This document shows positions 25,691-35,035 of a stretch of DNA of 64,000 nucleotides, one piece after another. Source of the DNA: Allorhizobium undicola ORS 992 = ATCC 700741 (GTDB lineage Bacteria > Pseudomonadota > Alphaproteobacteria > Rhizobiales > Rhizobiaceae); NCBI RefSeq assembly GCF_000621665.1, contig NZ_JHXQ01000008.1, forward strand, positions 98,035 to 162,034. Reading direction: 5' to 3'. Every line of letters begins with the position of its first letter. Positions within the stretch are counted from its first letter, which is position 1. The notes under the pieces were generated by a model. That model saw nothing but the letters and a program-made list of their open reading frames with translations, ran no database searches and was not told the DNA's origin. Both the position numbers and the translations under genes were made by a program.

Positions 25691-27565
25691 TCAGTGCAGG
25701 CTGCGCAGAATGTCGCGGCTGGTGCGGTAGCAGAGTGCGGCAAGCGTCAGCGTCACATTGGCGGTGCCGATGGTCGGCATACTGCCGCCGCCCACGAGGT
25801 AGAGGTTCTCGTGATCCCAGCTCCGCTGGTTGCGGTCCACGACCGAATTGCTCTTCGACGTGCCCATGATATGCGTGCCTGCCAGATGGTTGCCGCCGCG
25901 AATGGCATAGCCCTGGCCCTCATAGGCGACATAGCCGAAATCGGCGGGGTCGTAAGTGGTGTAATCCTCCGCGCCCAGCCGCTGGAACACGGTGCGGGCG
26001 AATTGCCGCCCGTAAGCTGCGCCGCGCATGGTGTAATCCGGCACGGTGAAGGACAGGATCGGGCGCATATTGCCAAGCGGATCGGTGTAGTTCGGCTCCA
26101 CGGTGATGCGGTTGCTTTCCTCCGGCATCACCTCGATCATGAAGGCCAGCAGCAATTGCCGGGACACACGGTCGATCACGCCGCGCCGCAGCGCCGGGCC
26201 GTGCAGGTTTTTGTCGTCCACCAGCTCCAGAAGGTCGGAGGTCGGTGCGCCGGTGGCCCAGCCCCAGCCGTCATTGTGGATGTCGATGGCGAAGGCGGCC
26301 TGATTGCGGCGGAAGGAGCCGTCGCGCAGATCGACGATGCCGCCGGTGGAGCTTGTGCCGCGCATGGTGCCGCAAATCTCAGGCATCAGCGCCCAGTTCA
26401 GCAGATAGGCGTGGTCCATGAGGTTGCGGCCCATCAGACCGCTGGTGCTGCGCAGGCCGGAGGCCAGCATCAGCCTTGCGGTTTCGATGGCGCCTGCCGC
26501 CAGAACAAAGACCTTGCCGCGCACCGTGACGGTTTCATGTTCGGGCGAGCCGGGGCTTTTGTAGATCTTCACCTCCAGCGAGGCGACCTTGCCGCTGTTG
26601 GGATCGATATTGACCTTAGACGCCACCGCCTGCGACAGAAGCTCGATATGACCGTGGCCGCCGGGCCGCGCATTGACCTGAAAGGCCTTGGCTAAGGTCT
26701 TGCCGGAATGATAGCGGGCCTGCACGGGACAGAGCGGCACGCAATTGGTGTTGCCCTGGCAGCGCCCGCCTTCCTCCACCTGATGCGTATCCACCGCACC
26801 CACCGGGCGAAAGCCCTTGCCGTCATCATAGGCGGGGTTGGGAATGCCGTTGCGTCCCTGCGGATAGGGCCGCACCTTCAGCGGATAGGAGGCTCCGTCC
26901 AGCTCCACGCTCGAGCCGGCAATGCCCTTGTCAACCTGCTGGTCGAGATAGGAGAGCGGCAGGCCGCGCATGGGAAAGACATAGCCTTCCGGGAAGGTCT
27001 GGTTGAGATATTGCTGGTCCTCGACATCGGCTGAAACGCCGATTTCCCGCTCGGCGCGCTCATAGTCTTCCTGCAAATCGGCAAGGGTCAGGGGCCAGTC
27101 CAGTCCCTGTCCGAAGCGGGTTCTGGTGTCGAAATCCGATTCCAGCATTCGCGGCGTCTTGGCCTCCCAATGCATGGTGGTGCCGCCGAAAATGCGGGTA
27201 TAGGTGGTGTCGCTCACATAGGGGCCGGACTGGACGATATAGGTGGAACTGTCGGTTTCGCCCGGCGCCAGCTTGCGTAGCAGCGGGCTGCGGGGCATGG
27301 CGGCATTGGCATTGATCGGGAAGGGCGACTGGTTGTCCTTGCTGGCGGCGGCGTAGAAATTGGTGAGAAGATCGTCATAGCCGGCAAGGCTGCGGTTGGC
27401 GCCGCTTCCGGCTTCGAGAACCAGAACACGCTTGCCCGCCTCCACCGCCTCGCGGGCGATGATGGCGCCGGAAATGCCGGTGCCGACAATAACGACGTCG
27501 TAATCCCTGGCTGCGGCAGCCTTGTGGGCATCGGCCTTCAGCGCCGATTCGTGGGGAAAAAGCAC
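25691..27565 (-). CDS. GMC family FAD-dependent oxidoreductase (sugar/choline dehydrogenase type)
   Basis: The 624-residue flavoprotein has an N-terminal FAD site YDVVIVGTGISGAIIAREAV (about 21-40) and the GMC C-terminal active-site region: His in GGNHLAGTHIMG, Asn in PTIGTANVTLT. A cysteine-rich patch GGRCQGNTNCVPLCPVQARY (about 265-285) recalls the iron-sulfur site of glucose and gluconate dehydrogenase large subunits. There is no signal peptide. Its partner is probably the FAD-SLDH-type small subunit two genes downstream. Start GTG 27565 has GGAGG 6 nt upstream. A glucoside C3 dehydrogenase is plausible from the neighbouring barrel enzymes; the substrate is unproven. Confidence 0.87.
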   Translation of the reverse strand: MLFPHESALKADAHKAAAARDYDVVIVGTGISGAIIAREAVEAGKRVLVLEAGSGANRSLAGYDDLLTNFYAAASKDNQSPFPINANAAMPRSPLLRKLAPGETDSSTYIVQSGPYVSDTTYTRIFGGTTMHWEAKTPRMLESDFDTRTRFGQGLDWPLTLADLQEDYERAEREIGVSADVEDQQYLNQTFPEGYVFPMRGLPLSYLDQQVDKGIAGSSVELDGASYPLKVRPYPQGRNGIPNPAYDDGKGFRPVGAVDTHQVEEGGRCQGNTNCVPLCPVQARYHSGKTLAKAFQVNARPGGHGHIELLSQAVASKVNIDPNSGKVASLEVKIYKSPGSPEHETVTVRGKVFVLAAGAIETARLMLASGLRSTSGLMGRNLMDHAYLLNWALMPEICGTMRGTSSTGGIVDLRDGSFRRNQAAFAIDIHNDGWGWATGAPTSDLLELVDDKNLHGPALRRGVIDRVSRQLLLAFMIEVMPEESNRITVEPNYTDPLGNMRPILSFTVPDYTMRGAAYGRQFARTVFQRLGAEDYTTYDPADFGYVAYEGQGYAIRGGNHLAGTHIMGTSKSNSVVDRNQRSWDHENLYLVGGGSMPTIGTANVTLTLAALCYRTSRDILRSLH

Positions 27566-27634
27566 AATGAACCTCCATGGGCCTGCGGCGCTGGTGCGCC
27601 CGGCAGGCGGAAAAAGGGGAAGGGTGCGGGTGTT

Positions 27635-29053
27635 TCAGGCCTTGCGGGCGGCGGTGCGCTTTGCGCTTGCGGCGGACGCTGCGGGGCTTGCCGTACCGCG
27701 GGCTCGCACGGCGGAAAGGAAAGCCGCATAGCTCCAGGTGAGATTGCTGACGCTTTTCTCATAGCCGCTCGCGCCGTCGAACTGTTCGCTCAGCTCATAA
27801 TGGTCGCTGTGATAGATCACGGCGCGCAGCATGGCATCGGACGAGGCCCGCAAGGCTGCTGCCGCCGTGACAACGTCGCTGGATGCGCCAAGCCCGAGCG
27901 CGGCGAAGAAGGGCGCGGAAAGATCGTCATAGGGAAGTTTTCCGGCCGCTTCGATGGCGGTTGCGAGGCGATACTGGAATTCCGCGTAATTTGCGGTGCA
28001 AAGCGCCCAGGGGTGGCCGCCCTCCACGGGGGCTGCGACATCGCCGTCATAATGATCGCCGGGATAGCGGCCGAAAAGCGGGCCGTACCCCTTTTCCTTA
28101 TCGGCTCCGTTGATGGGGTAGTAGCTTGGCGAAGCCGGATCGGCCCATTGGCGGCGCAAAATGGCAGCCGTTGCCAGAAGCCGCGTATCCATGGGATCGA
28201 CGGCGCCGTAGCAGACCGACGAGACAATATCGATATTGGCATCGTAGCCCGGCTGGACCGGGGCATCGAGAACGCTGACGTAAAGTTCGCCGTTCCAGTG
28301 CTGCTCCAGCGCCTGCGTGAGCCAGGAAATGGCATCCGCCACGCCAGCGGGCACGGCAATCCCCAGACTGTTGGTGGAAATTTCCTTGAAAAAACGCAGT
28401 TGTACGGCGCGGGCAAAGAAGGAATAGCCCGCATATTCCTCCCAGAGATTGGTGGTCTTGTTCTGGTAGACGTCGAGCAGGTAGGAGAGGTTCGTCTCGA
28501 TCACCTGGCGGGCCAGTGCCTGTGTCGGCTGATCGAGCTGGCTGAACAGGGTCATCAGCGCAATGGACTGAATGGCGGGGCCGTCATTCTGCTCAGACCA
28601 CGGCCGCACCGCCCCGCCAATGGTGAAGCAGGCATGGCCCAGCGTCACATCGTTCGAAGCCTCGGCGTTTTTTTGACAGAGGGCCGCAAAGCTTACGTAA
28701 TCGGCAAGCGTGGGCACTGCCCCGCCCGGATAGGCCGGGAGATCGGCAAGAGCGATCTCGATGGCGGTAATTGCCCCGTCGCGCACCCAGTTGAAAACGT
28801 AATCCTGATCCACGCCGGGCGTATTGGCGGGGTAGGAGGGTGCCGCCAAGACGCAGCCGGGACGGGAAAACTGTCCCGGCGAGACAGGATCTTCGATGAC
28901 GTAGCCGTCGCTGGTGACATTGCGCAGCATCAACATTGTCATATAGCGCGCCAATGAGACCAGATCGGTCTGGCCGGTCGCATGATTGGGAGCAAGTTGC
29001 GGCACAGCGGTGCCGGTCGCCGGACCCGTCGGGGCCAGGTTGCTGTCGGACAT
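27635..29053 (-). CDS. GH15 glucoamylase-like glucan 1,4-alpha-glucosidase
   Basis: A 472-residue glycoside hydrolase family 15 protein. Motifs: YVFNWVRDGAITAIEIAL near residue 76 (family N-terminal catalytic segment), TTNLWEEYAGYSFFARAVQ (general acid Glu region) and SEQFDGASGYEKSVSNLTWSYAAFLSA (general base and C-terminal motif). GH15 enzymes release beta-D-glucose from the ends of alpha-glucans or alpha-glucosides. No signal peptide precedes MSDSN, so it likely acts in the cytoplasm on imported oligosaccharides. It is the first gene of the operon; start ATG 29053 follows CGGAG. The C-terminal tail is Ala-rich. Confidence 0.9.
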   Translation of the reverse strand: MSDSNLAPTGPATGTAVPQLAPNHATGQTDLVSLARYMTMLMLRNVTSDGYVIEDPVSPGQFSRPGCVLAAPSYPANTPGVDQDYVFNWVRDGAITAIEIALADLPAYPGGAVPTLADYVSFAALCQKNAEASNDVTLGHACFTIGGAVRPWSEQNDGPAIQSIALMTLFSQLDQPTQALARQVIETNLSYLLDVYQNKTTNLWEEYAGYSFFARAVQLRFFKEISTNSLGIAVPAGVADAISWLTQALEQHWNGELYVSVLDAPVQPGYDANIDIVSSVCYGAVDPMDTRLLATAAILRRQWADPASPSYYPINGADKEKGYGPLFGRYPGDHYDGDVAAPVEGGHPWALCTANYAEFQYRLATAIEAAGKLPYDDLSAPFFAALGLGASSDVVTAAAALRASSDAMLRAVIYHSDHYELSEQFDGASGYEKSVSNLTWSYAAFLSAVRARGTASPAASAASAKRTAARKA

Positions 29054-29392
29054 GGATGGAACTCCGGATATTGATGAGGGGAGCCGGGAGCAACCCGGCC
29101 CGGATTGGCAAAGGTCGGCCTCTCGCATGTCATTCGTGATGAGAGCGAGCGGGAATCTGGTTTCGAATCGGGATAATCAGGCAGGATGCAATTGCAACCT
29201 GGAAATGTTCTGACTGTTTCGATCTCTCCGAGGGTCCGAAGAGATTTTGCTGCGTCAAAAATAATTCATAGAACCATCATCTTCGGGAGAGGTGATGGTA
29301 TGAATTTATCTTCGGATTCGCATCTCCATGATGTTCAATTCCTCTGACTTTGTCTGCGGGAATCAATAGTTTTAATTCTGGAAGGAAAACTA

Positions 29393-29430
29393 TACGGATA
29401 TTTACACACGTTGTGCAAAAATTATCCGTA
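29393..29430. promoter_or_regulatory. Candidate operator: nested inverted repeats in the divergent region
   Basis: TACGGATA (29393-29400) and TATCCGTA (29423-29430) are perfect inverted arms flanking CACA-CGT-TGTG (29405-29415). The 593-bp region between the two divergent units (29054-29646) is AT-rich and otherwise lacks genes, so it probably contains both promoters. No regulator gene is adjacent. Confidence 0.5.
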
Positions 29431-29646
29431 ATATACTTGTAGGATTCATTATGTGTCCGTTGCAGGACGGCATTATCGGTAGCTTATATTCTGATATGAT
29501 GCAATGCCAAATTGCGTCATCGATAAATAATTTTCGCGAAATAAATTTCAGGTTGTATCTCTCCGGCACGACTGGCCCTTGGCTGTTGTCGCGGGCTGGG
29601 ACATGATGCGCACGGCGCGGCAGGTTCGCTTCGCCCTTCAGGATGG

Positions 29647-30606
29647 ATGATGTTGCTCATGGCCGGTTTGCCTTTTATTCAGGAATGCGATGTTGAAGCC
29701 CACTTGTCCTGGCAGCAGGTGGTCGAGGCGATTTCCCTGGGCCACCGGCAGGCGCGGGCGCGTATCGGCGATCTTTTTCTGACGCGCGAGGCCGATACGC
29801 TGCTCAATCGCGCCGCCTGGATCGACGGGCTCGGCATCGGGTTGAAGACGGTGACGGTCATGTCCGCAAATCCGGCGCAGGGCCTGCCCACGGTGCAGGG
29901 CTTGATGATCGTTTTCGATGCTGTGACCGGCACGCCCGCCGCGCTGATCGATAGCCAGCTGGTGACGAAATGGAAGACCGCCGCTGATTCGCTGTTGGGG
30001 GCGCTGAAACTCGCGCGTCCCGACAGCCGCAAGCTGCTCATTCTCGGGGCAGGCGAGGTGTCCTATTCGCTGGCGCTTGCCTATAGCGCCCTTTTTCCCG
30101 GCATTGACCGCGTGATGATCTGGAACCGGACCGCCGCCAATGCGCAAAAACTCGTGGACCGGCTGGCCACGGATGGCATTCGCGCCGACTGCGTGCAGGA
30201 TTTGCCGCAGGCGGTGGCCGAGGCCGACATTGTTTCCAGCGCCACCATGTCCCACAGCCCGATTCTGAAAGGGGAATGGTTGCGGCCCGGAACCCATGTG
30301 GACCTGATCGGCGCCTTCCGCCCCGACATGCGCGAGGCCGATGACGAAGTGCTGCTGAAGGCGCGGATCTTCGTCGATTGCCGGGAAACCACGCTGGACC
30401 ATATCGGCGAATTGAAGACCCCGCTGGCCGAAGGCATCTTGCGGCGAGAGGATATTCTGGGCGATCTCTACGATCTGGAAGCCGGCGCCAATGGCCGGAC
30501 GGGCCCGGATGATATAACGGTTTTCAAGAATGGCGGCGGCGCGCATCTGGATCTGATGACCGCGGGCGCCATCTTGAAGGCCTATGCCGGACGTCAGGGA
30601 AAATGA
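29647..30606 (+). CDS. Ornithine cyclodeaminase/mu-crystallin family protein
   Basis: The 319-residue protein follows the OCD/mu-crystallin plan. The N-terminal barrel carries GLPTVQGLMIVFDAVTGTPAALIDS, ending with the family's K/T residues (TKWKTAADSLLGA), and the Rossmann motif LLILGAGEVSYSLALAY is at about 130-146 for NAD(P)H. Members include ornithine cyclodeaminase, ketimine reductases and alanine dehydrogenase-like enzymes; only the family can be assigned. It is divergent from the glucoamylase operon and 74 bp upstream of a Gfo/Idh/MocA gene. AGGATGG precedes the start. Confidence 0.88.
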   Translation: MMLLMAGLPFIQECDVEAHLSWQQVVEAISLGHRQARARIGDLFLTREADTLLNRAAWIDGLGIGLKTVTVMSANPAQGLPTVQGLMIVFDAVTGTPAALIDSQLVTKWKTAADSLLGALKLARPDSRKLLILGAGEVSYSLALAYSALFPGIDRVMIWNRTAANAQKLVDRLATDGIRADCVQDLPQAVAEADIVSSATMSHSPILKGEWLRPGTHVDLIGAFRPDMREADDEVLLKARIFVDCRETTLDHIGELKTPLAEGILRREDILGDLYDLEAGANGRTGPDDITVFKNGGGAHLDLMTAGAILKAYAGRQGK

Positions 30607-30680
30607 CTCCGGGTCTTCTGTCGCGGGACCGCTCGGCCTCGAAAACCGATCCGCCCTGCCACGCGGACAAGAGGTAAGAT

Positions 30681-31667
30681 ATGCTTCGATTTGGAATTCT
30701 TTCAACGGCGCGAATCGGGCGCGAGCTGGTTATTCCCGCCATTCAGGATGCCGAACATGCCGTCGTCACGGCCATTGCCAGCCGGGATGCGGCAAAGGCG
30801 CGGGCCTTGGCGGATCGGTTTTCCGTGCCCCATGCCTTTGGCTCCTACGAGGAATTGCTGGCCTCCGACCTGATCGACGCCGTTTACATTCCCCTGCCCA
30901 CGGCCCAGCATGTGGAGTGGGCGATCAAGGCGGCGGATGCGGGCAAGCATGTGTTGTGCGAAAAGCCGCTGGCGCTGCGCGCCGACGCAATCGATGCGGT
31001 GATGGAGGCGCGTGACCGGAATGGCGTTCTGGTGTCGGAAGCCTACATGGTCACATATACGCCTGTCTGGCAAAAGGTCCGGGCGCTCGTCGCCGAAGGC
31101 GCAATCGGGAGGCTGCGGCATGTGCAGGGCAGTTTTGCCTATTTCAACCGCGATCCGGCCAATATGCGCAATATTCCCGAACTCGGCGGCGGCGTCCTGC
31201 CGGACATCGGCGTTTATCCCACCATGACCACCCGCTTCGTCACCGGCATGGAACCGGAGCGCGTGCAGGCCGTCGTGGAACGGGACCCGGATTTCGGCAC
31301 GGATATTTATTCCAGCGTCAAGGCCGATTTCGGCGCGTTCGAATTGAGCTTTTACGTCTCCACCCAGATGGCCAACCGGCAATCCATGGTGTTTCATGGA
31401 ACGGAGGGCTTTATCGAGGTGAAGTCACCTTTCAACGCCGATCGCTGGGGTGCGGAGGAGGTGGAATGGAGCAACCGGGCTCACACGGAATCCCGGATTT
31501 TCCGTTTTCAGGACAGCCGCCAATACCGTCTGGAGGTGGAGGCCTTTGCGCGGGCAGCCGCAGGCGAGGCGGTGGAAATCGTGACGCTGGAGAATTCCAG
31601 GGCCAACCAGCGCTTCATGGATGCCATTTTCCGTGCCGCCGGGCATGACCGCTGGGAGGCGGTATGA
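30681..31667 (+). CDS. Gfo/Idh/MocA family oxidoreductase
   Basis: The 328-residue NAD(P)-dependent sugar oxidoreductase begins [20 protein letters not shown], a Rossmann motif, followed by the family EKPLAL motif ([12 protein letters not shown], catalytic Lys) and the C-terminal alpha/beta domain ([14 protein letters not shown]). It oxidises or reduces a hydroxyl of a sugar or cyclitol; related enzymes act at sugar C3. It follows the OCD-family gene by 74 bp, probably in one transcript. Its juxtaposition with the opposite-strand sugar enzymes suggests a shared pathway. Confidence 0.9.
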   Translation: MLRFGILSTARIGRELVIPAIQDAEHAVVTAIASRDAAKARALADRFSVPHAFGSYEELLASDLIDAVYIPLPTAQHVEWAIKAADAGKHVLCEKPLALRADAIDAVMEARDRNGVLVSEAYMVTYTPVWQKVRALVAEGAIGRLRHVQGSFAYFNRDPANMRNIPELGGGVLPDIGVYPTMTTRFVTGMEPERVQAVVERDPDFGTDIYSSVKADFGAFELSFYVSTQMANRQSMVFHGTEGFIEVKSPFNADRWGAEEVEWSNRAHTESRIFRFQDSRQYRLEVEAFARAAAGEAVEIVTLENSRANQRFMDAIFRAAGHDRWEAV

Positions 31668-31691
31668 CGCGAAACGGCTTGCTTCCTGCCT

Positions 31692-32066
31692 TTACCTGCG
31701 GAACACGAAGCGCGAATAGCCGAAAAAGCTGAAGGCCATGGCGGCCATCGAGGCCAGCACCAGCGCCGCCAGCGGTTTCAGCAATGGCATGGTCAGAAGC
31801 AATCCGCAGTAAACGGCATAATTGACCACGGCCGAAACCAATCCGACCGAGCCATAGCGGAAACCTTCAACCAGCATGGAGCGGCGCGAGGCGCCGAACG
31901 TGAAAAGCCGGTTGCATTGCCAGGTAACGAGCATAGCCACGGCCATGGCAATGGCGCGGGCGCTCAAGGGGCCAAGGGGTGTCAGCGCCAGAAGAAGCAA
32001 GAGCCCCGCCGCATCCACGGCAAAGCCGAGGCTCCCCACGAGGGCAAAACGGATGAGCTTTTTCAT
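31692..32066 (-). CDS. GtrA family membrane protein
   Basis: A 124-residue four-helix membrane protein: MKKLIRFALVGSLGFAVDAAGLLLLL, TWQCNRLFTFG, GSVGLVSAVVNYAVYCGLL and a C-terminal AFSFFGYSRFVFRR match the GtrA family. GtrA proteins are thought to flip or present glycosyl-phospholipid carriers. The start ATG (32066) overlaps the GT2 stop (32063) by 4 bp, so the two are translated together, as in GtrAB lipid glucosylation pairs. Confidence 0.9.
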   Translation of the reverse strand: MKKLIRFALVGSLGFAVDAAGLLLLLALTPLGPLSARAIAMAVAMLVTWQCNRLFTFGASRRSMLVEGFRYGSVGLVSAVVNYAVYCGLLLTMPLLKPLAALVLASMAAMAFSFFGYSRFVFRR

Positions 32067-33052
32067 GCTGCATCCGCATGTCCGGGTCTGGCGCTCGCCG
32101 CCTTGCGGGGCTGAACTTCGGCGGGGCCAAGCGGCAGGTTCATGTAATGCAGCCGCAAATGTTCCGCCCTTGCGCGGGCAAGGGAATCCAGAATGAGCCC
32201 GGCGGTCAAAAGCAGCAGTCCAATCATCAACAGGGCCAGGGAGAAAATCCAGGTCGGTAGCCGGCTTACGAGGCCGGTCTGGAAATATTCCAGCAGCACC
32301 GGGGTCATGAAGCCCAGGCTTGCCGCCAGCATGAGGCTTGCAAAAACCCCGAACACGGCAAAGGGCCGCGTTTCCTTGGCCAGCATCGCGAACATCCAGA
32401 GAATTCTGGCGCCGTCACGAAAGGTGGAAAGTTTTGAAACCGAACCTTCCGGCCTGCGTCCGTAATGCAGTTCCAGCTCCGCCACCGGCAGCTTCAGCCG
32501 GGCAGCATGAACCGACATTTCCGTCTCGATCTCGAAGCCGGGAGAAACGGCGGGAAAACTCTTGGCGAAACGGCGCGAAAAGGCGCGGTAGCCGGAGAAA
32601 ATATCGGTAAAGCCGGTGCCGAAGAGAAAGCGGTAAAGCGCGTTGAACAGCCGGTTGCCGAAGGCGTGGCCGTTTCGCCCGGCATCGTGGTGCACGCCGC
32701 GGCGCGTGCCCACCACCATGTCGGCGCGCTCGCTCAGCAGGGTGCGGATCAGCTCCTCGGCATCTTCGGGGGCATAGGTTCCGTCGCCATCGGCCATGAT
32801 GTAGATGTCGGCATCGACATCGGCAAACATGCGGCGCACCACATGCCCCTTGCCCTGGCGTCTTTCCCGCTGCACCTGTGCCCCTGCCAGCATGGCCTGA
32901 AGGGCGGTACCGTCGGTGGAGTTGTTGTCGTAGACGTAAATCGTGGCGTCCGGCAGCGCCTCGCGAAAGCCGCGCACCACGCCGGCAATCGTTGCCGCTT
33001 CGTTATAGCAGGGAAGCAGCACCGCAACGCGATGACCGGCACTATCACTCAT
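32063..33052 (-). CDS. Family 2 glycosyltransferase (GtrB/polyprenyl-phosphate hexose synthase-like)
   Basis: The 329-residue protein has the GT2 nucleotide-sugar site: VAVLLPCYNEAATIAGVV, YVYDNNSTDGT and the metal DxD-like segment IMADGDGTYAPEDAEEL, with RRGVHHDAGRNGHAFGN and FSGYRAF downstream. Two C-terminal membrane segments (FGVFASLMLAASLGFM and IFSLALLMIGLLLLTAGLIL) place it at the inner membrane. It likely makes a lipid-linked sugar used with GtrA. Start ATG 33052 (MSDSAGHR) gives the usual length; an in-frame ATG at 33100 is less likely. Confidence 0.88.
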   Translation of the reverse strand: MSDSAGHRVAVLLPCYNEAATIAGVVRGFREALPDATIYVYDNNSTDGTALQAMLAGAQVQRERRQGKGHVVRRMFADVDADIYIMADGDGTYAPEDAEELIRTLLSERADMVVGTRRGVHHDAGRNGHAFGNRLFNALYRFLFGTGFTDIFSGYRAFSRRFAKSFPAVSPGFEIETEMSVHAARLKLPVAELELHYGRRPEGSVSKLSTFRDGARILWMFAMLAKETRPFAVFGVFASLMLAASLGFMTPVLLEYFQTGLVSRLPTWIFSLALLMIGLLLLTAGLILDSLARARAEHLRLHYMNLPLGPAEVQPRKAASARPGHADAA

Positions 33053-33232
33053 GGTTTTACTCGATACACAAAGAGGAGAGGCTGCCACGCCGGCAGCCAC
33101 GCTTTACTATTTCTAGAGAAAGTTAAGGCTAGGTTTCGGCGTTTGCGGCTTTTTGCCTCAAGCTTGAGAAATCCGTTGAAACCCCTGCCATGAAAGGGGC
33201 GCCTCCGCGCCGCTCCCTTTCCGGATGCCGCG

Positions 33233-35035
33233 ATGACCAGCCACGCTCCTCGCCCCCTGTTTTCAAGCCTGACCCGGCGGGTCTTGGTTTACGCCCTGCT
33301 GACCATCGGGCTTATCTGCCTCGTGACCCTGCCTTCGCAACGGGACTATGTGGGCGGCGACAATGACGACGCCATGCGGCTTGTGGAGGTGCGCGATTAT
33401 CTTGCCGGGCAGGGCTGGTTCGACCTCATGCAATATAGGCTTGGGCTGCCGCCGGGGATCCTGATGCATTGGTCGCGGCTGATCGACTGGCCGATTGCCA
33501 CGCTGATCCGGCTTTGCGGCCTGTTCTTTCGCGGTGAGCAGGCAGAAGCCGTGGCGCTTGCCCTCTGGCCCCTGCTTTTGACCCTGCCGGTGCTGGCGAC
33601 CTTCGCCTATGCCGGAGAGCGGCTGGGCGGGCGGGTGACGAGCCATGTCATGCTGCTATTGACCTTGCTCTACCTTGTCAGCTCCAACCGTTTCCTGCCG
33701 GGGGCAATCGACCATCACAATGCACAGATCGGTCTGGTGGCGATCATGGCAGCCGTAGTGGTGACGAGGCCGGGCTGGATGGCCTATGGCGTGGCGGGCG
33801 TGGCGGCGGCACTGGCGCTGGGCATCGGTGCGGAAACAACGCCCCTTGTTGCCGTTGTCTGCGCGCTGGTGGCGCTGCAATGGGCGCTGGCGGGACGGGC
33901 AATGCAGGGGCAGGCCATGGCATTTTCGCTGGCGCTCAGCCTTGGCGTTACGGCAGTCTTTATCGGCACCATCCCGGCAGAGCGCTACATGACCGTGACC
34001 TGCGATGCCTTGTCCTTCGGCTTTTATGGTCTGGCCACGCTGGGGGCGGGCCTGCTTTTTCTTGGCGTTCTTGCCACAAGCGGCCTGTCGCGCGGCCTGC
34101 GGCTTGCCGTGCTGGCATTGATCGGGCTTGCCTGTGCCGCTGCTGCGAAGCTGATTGCGCCGCAATGCCTCGGCAATCCGCTGGCAGAGCTTGATCCCAT
34201 GCTGGTGAAGCTGTGGCTGGACAAGGTGGGCGAGGCCCGCTCGTTCTGGGTGGTTGCCCAAAGCGAGCCCGAAGCGCTGGCGGCCTTTTATGCCTCCGGT
34301 CTGCTGGCCCTTTGCGCCACAGCGTTCAACCTTTGGCGGGGCGGGGACCGGGAGCGGCAGGCCACGATGGGGCTTCTGGTGCTTGCCAGTTTTGCCGTGG
34401 CCCTGGTTCAGGTGCGCGGCACGATGTTTTCCAACCTTCTCGCCATTTTGCCGCTCGGTATGCTGATTGCCGATCTGCGCCAACGTCACCGGCTGGCTCC
34501 GCAAAGGCCGGGACCGGCACTTGCCTTCGTGCTGGCGACGCTGACAGCCCCTTCGGCAGGCTGGGCCATGATGGGCAGCCTGTGGAGCAATGGCTGGCCC
34601 ACATTGCAAAGCTTCCGGGCCGCCGAAAATGCCAGCCCCGCCGCCTCCCGCGAAAGCTGTTTCAGCCGCGAAGCGCTGGCACCGCTGGCCGCACTTGCGC
34701 CAACGACGGTGGTTGCCGATATAGATGGCGGCTCGCCGATCCTCCGCTTCACCCCTCACAGGGTGCTGGCCGCGCCCTATCATCGCAACCAGCGCGGAAT
34801 GCTCACCGAACTCTATATCGGCCTTTCGACGCCCGACGATGCCAGAGCGTTGTTGCGGGGCGCTGACGTGGGGATCATCGCCTTCTGTCACACATCCGTT
34901 CTGACAGAGGATCTGGCTGCCCTCAAGCCCGACGGGCTCTATGCGCAACTGACGAAGGGGAATGTGCCCGACTACCTCCAGCCCCTGCCATCGGCCGAGG
35001 GATTAAAACTCTATGCGGTCAAGACAGGGCAATAG
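33233..35035 (+). CDS. Multi-pass membrane protein, GT-C/STT3-like putative glycosyltransferase
   Basis: The 600-residue protein has about ten to twelve predicted membrane segments and a soluble C-terminal domain of ~150 residues. The first periplasmic loop contains DNDDAMRLVEVRDYLAGQGW and MHWSRLIDWP, resembling the acidic first loop of GT-C enzymes, and GAIDHHNAQ resembles the DHH-type motif of oligosaccharyl-transferases. No confident family assignment is possible. It is divergent from the GT2/GtrA pair over a 180-bp gap, which suggests it takes the lipid-linked sugar they make. Function is inference. Confidence 0.7.
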   Translation: MTSHAPRPLFSSLTRRVLVYALLTIGLICLVTLPSQRDYVGGDNDDAMRLVEVRDYLAGQGWFDLMQYRLGLPPGILMHWSRLIDWPIATLIRLCGLFFRGEQAEAVALALWPLLLTLPVLATFAYAGERLGGRVTSHVMLLLTLLYLVSSNRFLPGAIDHHNAQIGLVAIMAAVVVTRPGWMAYGVAGVAAALALGIGAETTPLVAVVCALVALQWALAGRAMQGQAMAFSLALSLGVTAVFIGTIPAERYMTVTCDALSFGFYGLATLGAGLLFLGVLATSGLSRGLRLAVLALIGLACAAAAKLIAPQCLGNPLAELDPMLVKLWLDKVGEARSFWVVAQSEPEALAAFYASGLLALCATAFNLWRGGDRERQATMGLLVLASFAVALVQVRGTMFSNLLAILPLGMLIADLRQRHRLAPQRPGPALAFVLATLTAPSAGWAMMGSLWSNGWPTLQSFRAAENASPAASRESCFSREALAPLAALAPTTVVADIDGGSPILRFTPHRVLAAPYHRNQRGMLTELYIGLSTPDDARALLRGADVGIIAFCHTSVLTEDLAALKPDGLYAQLTKGNVPDYLQPLPSAEGLKLYAVKTGQ

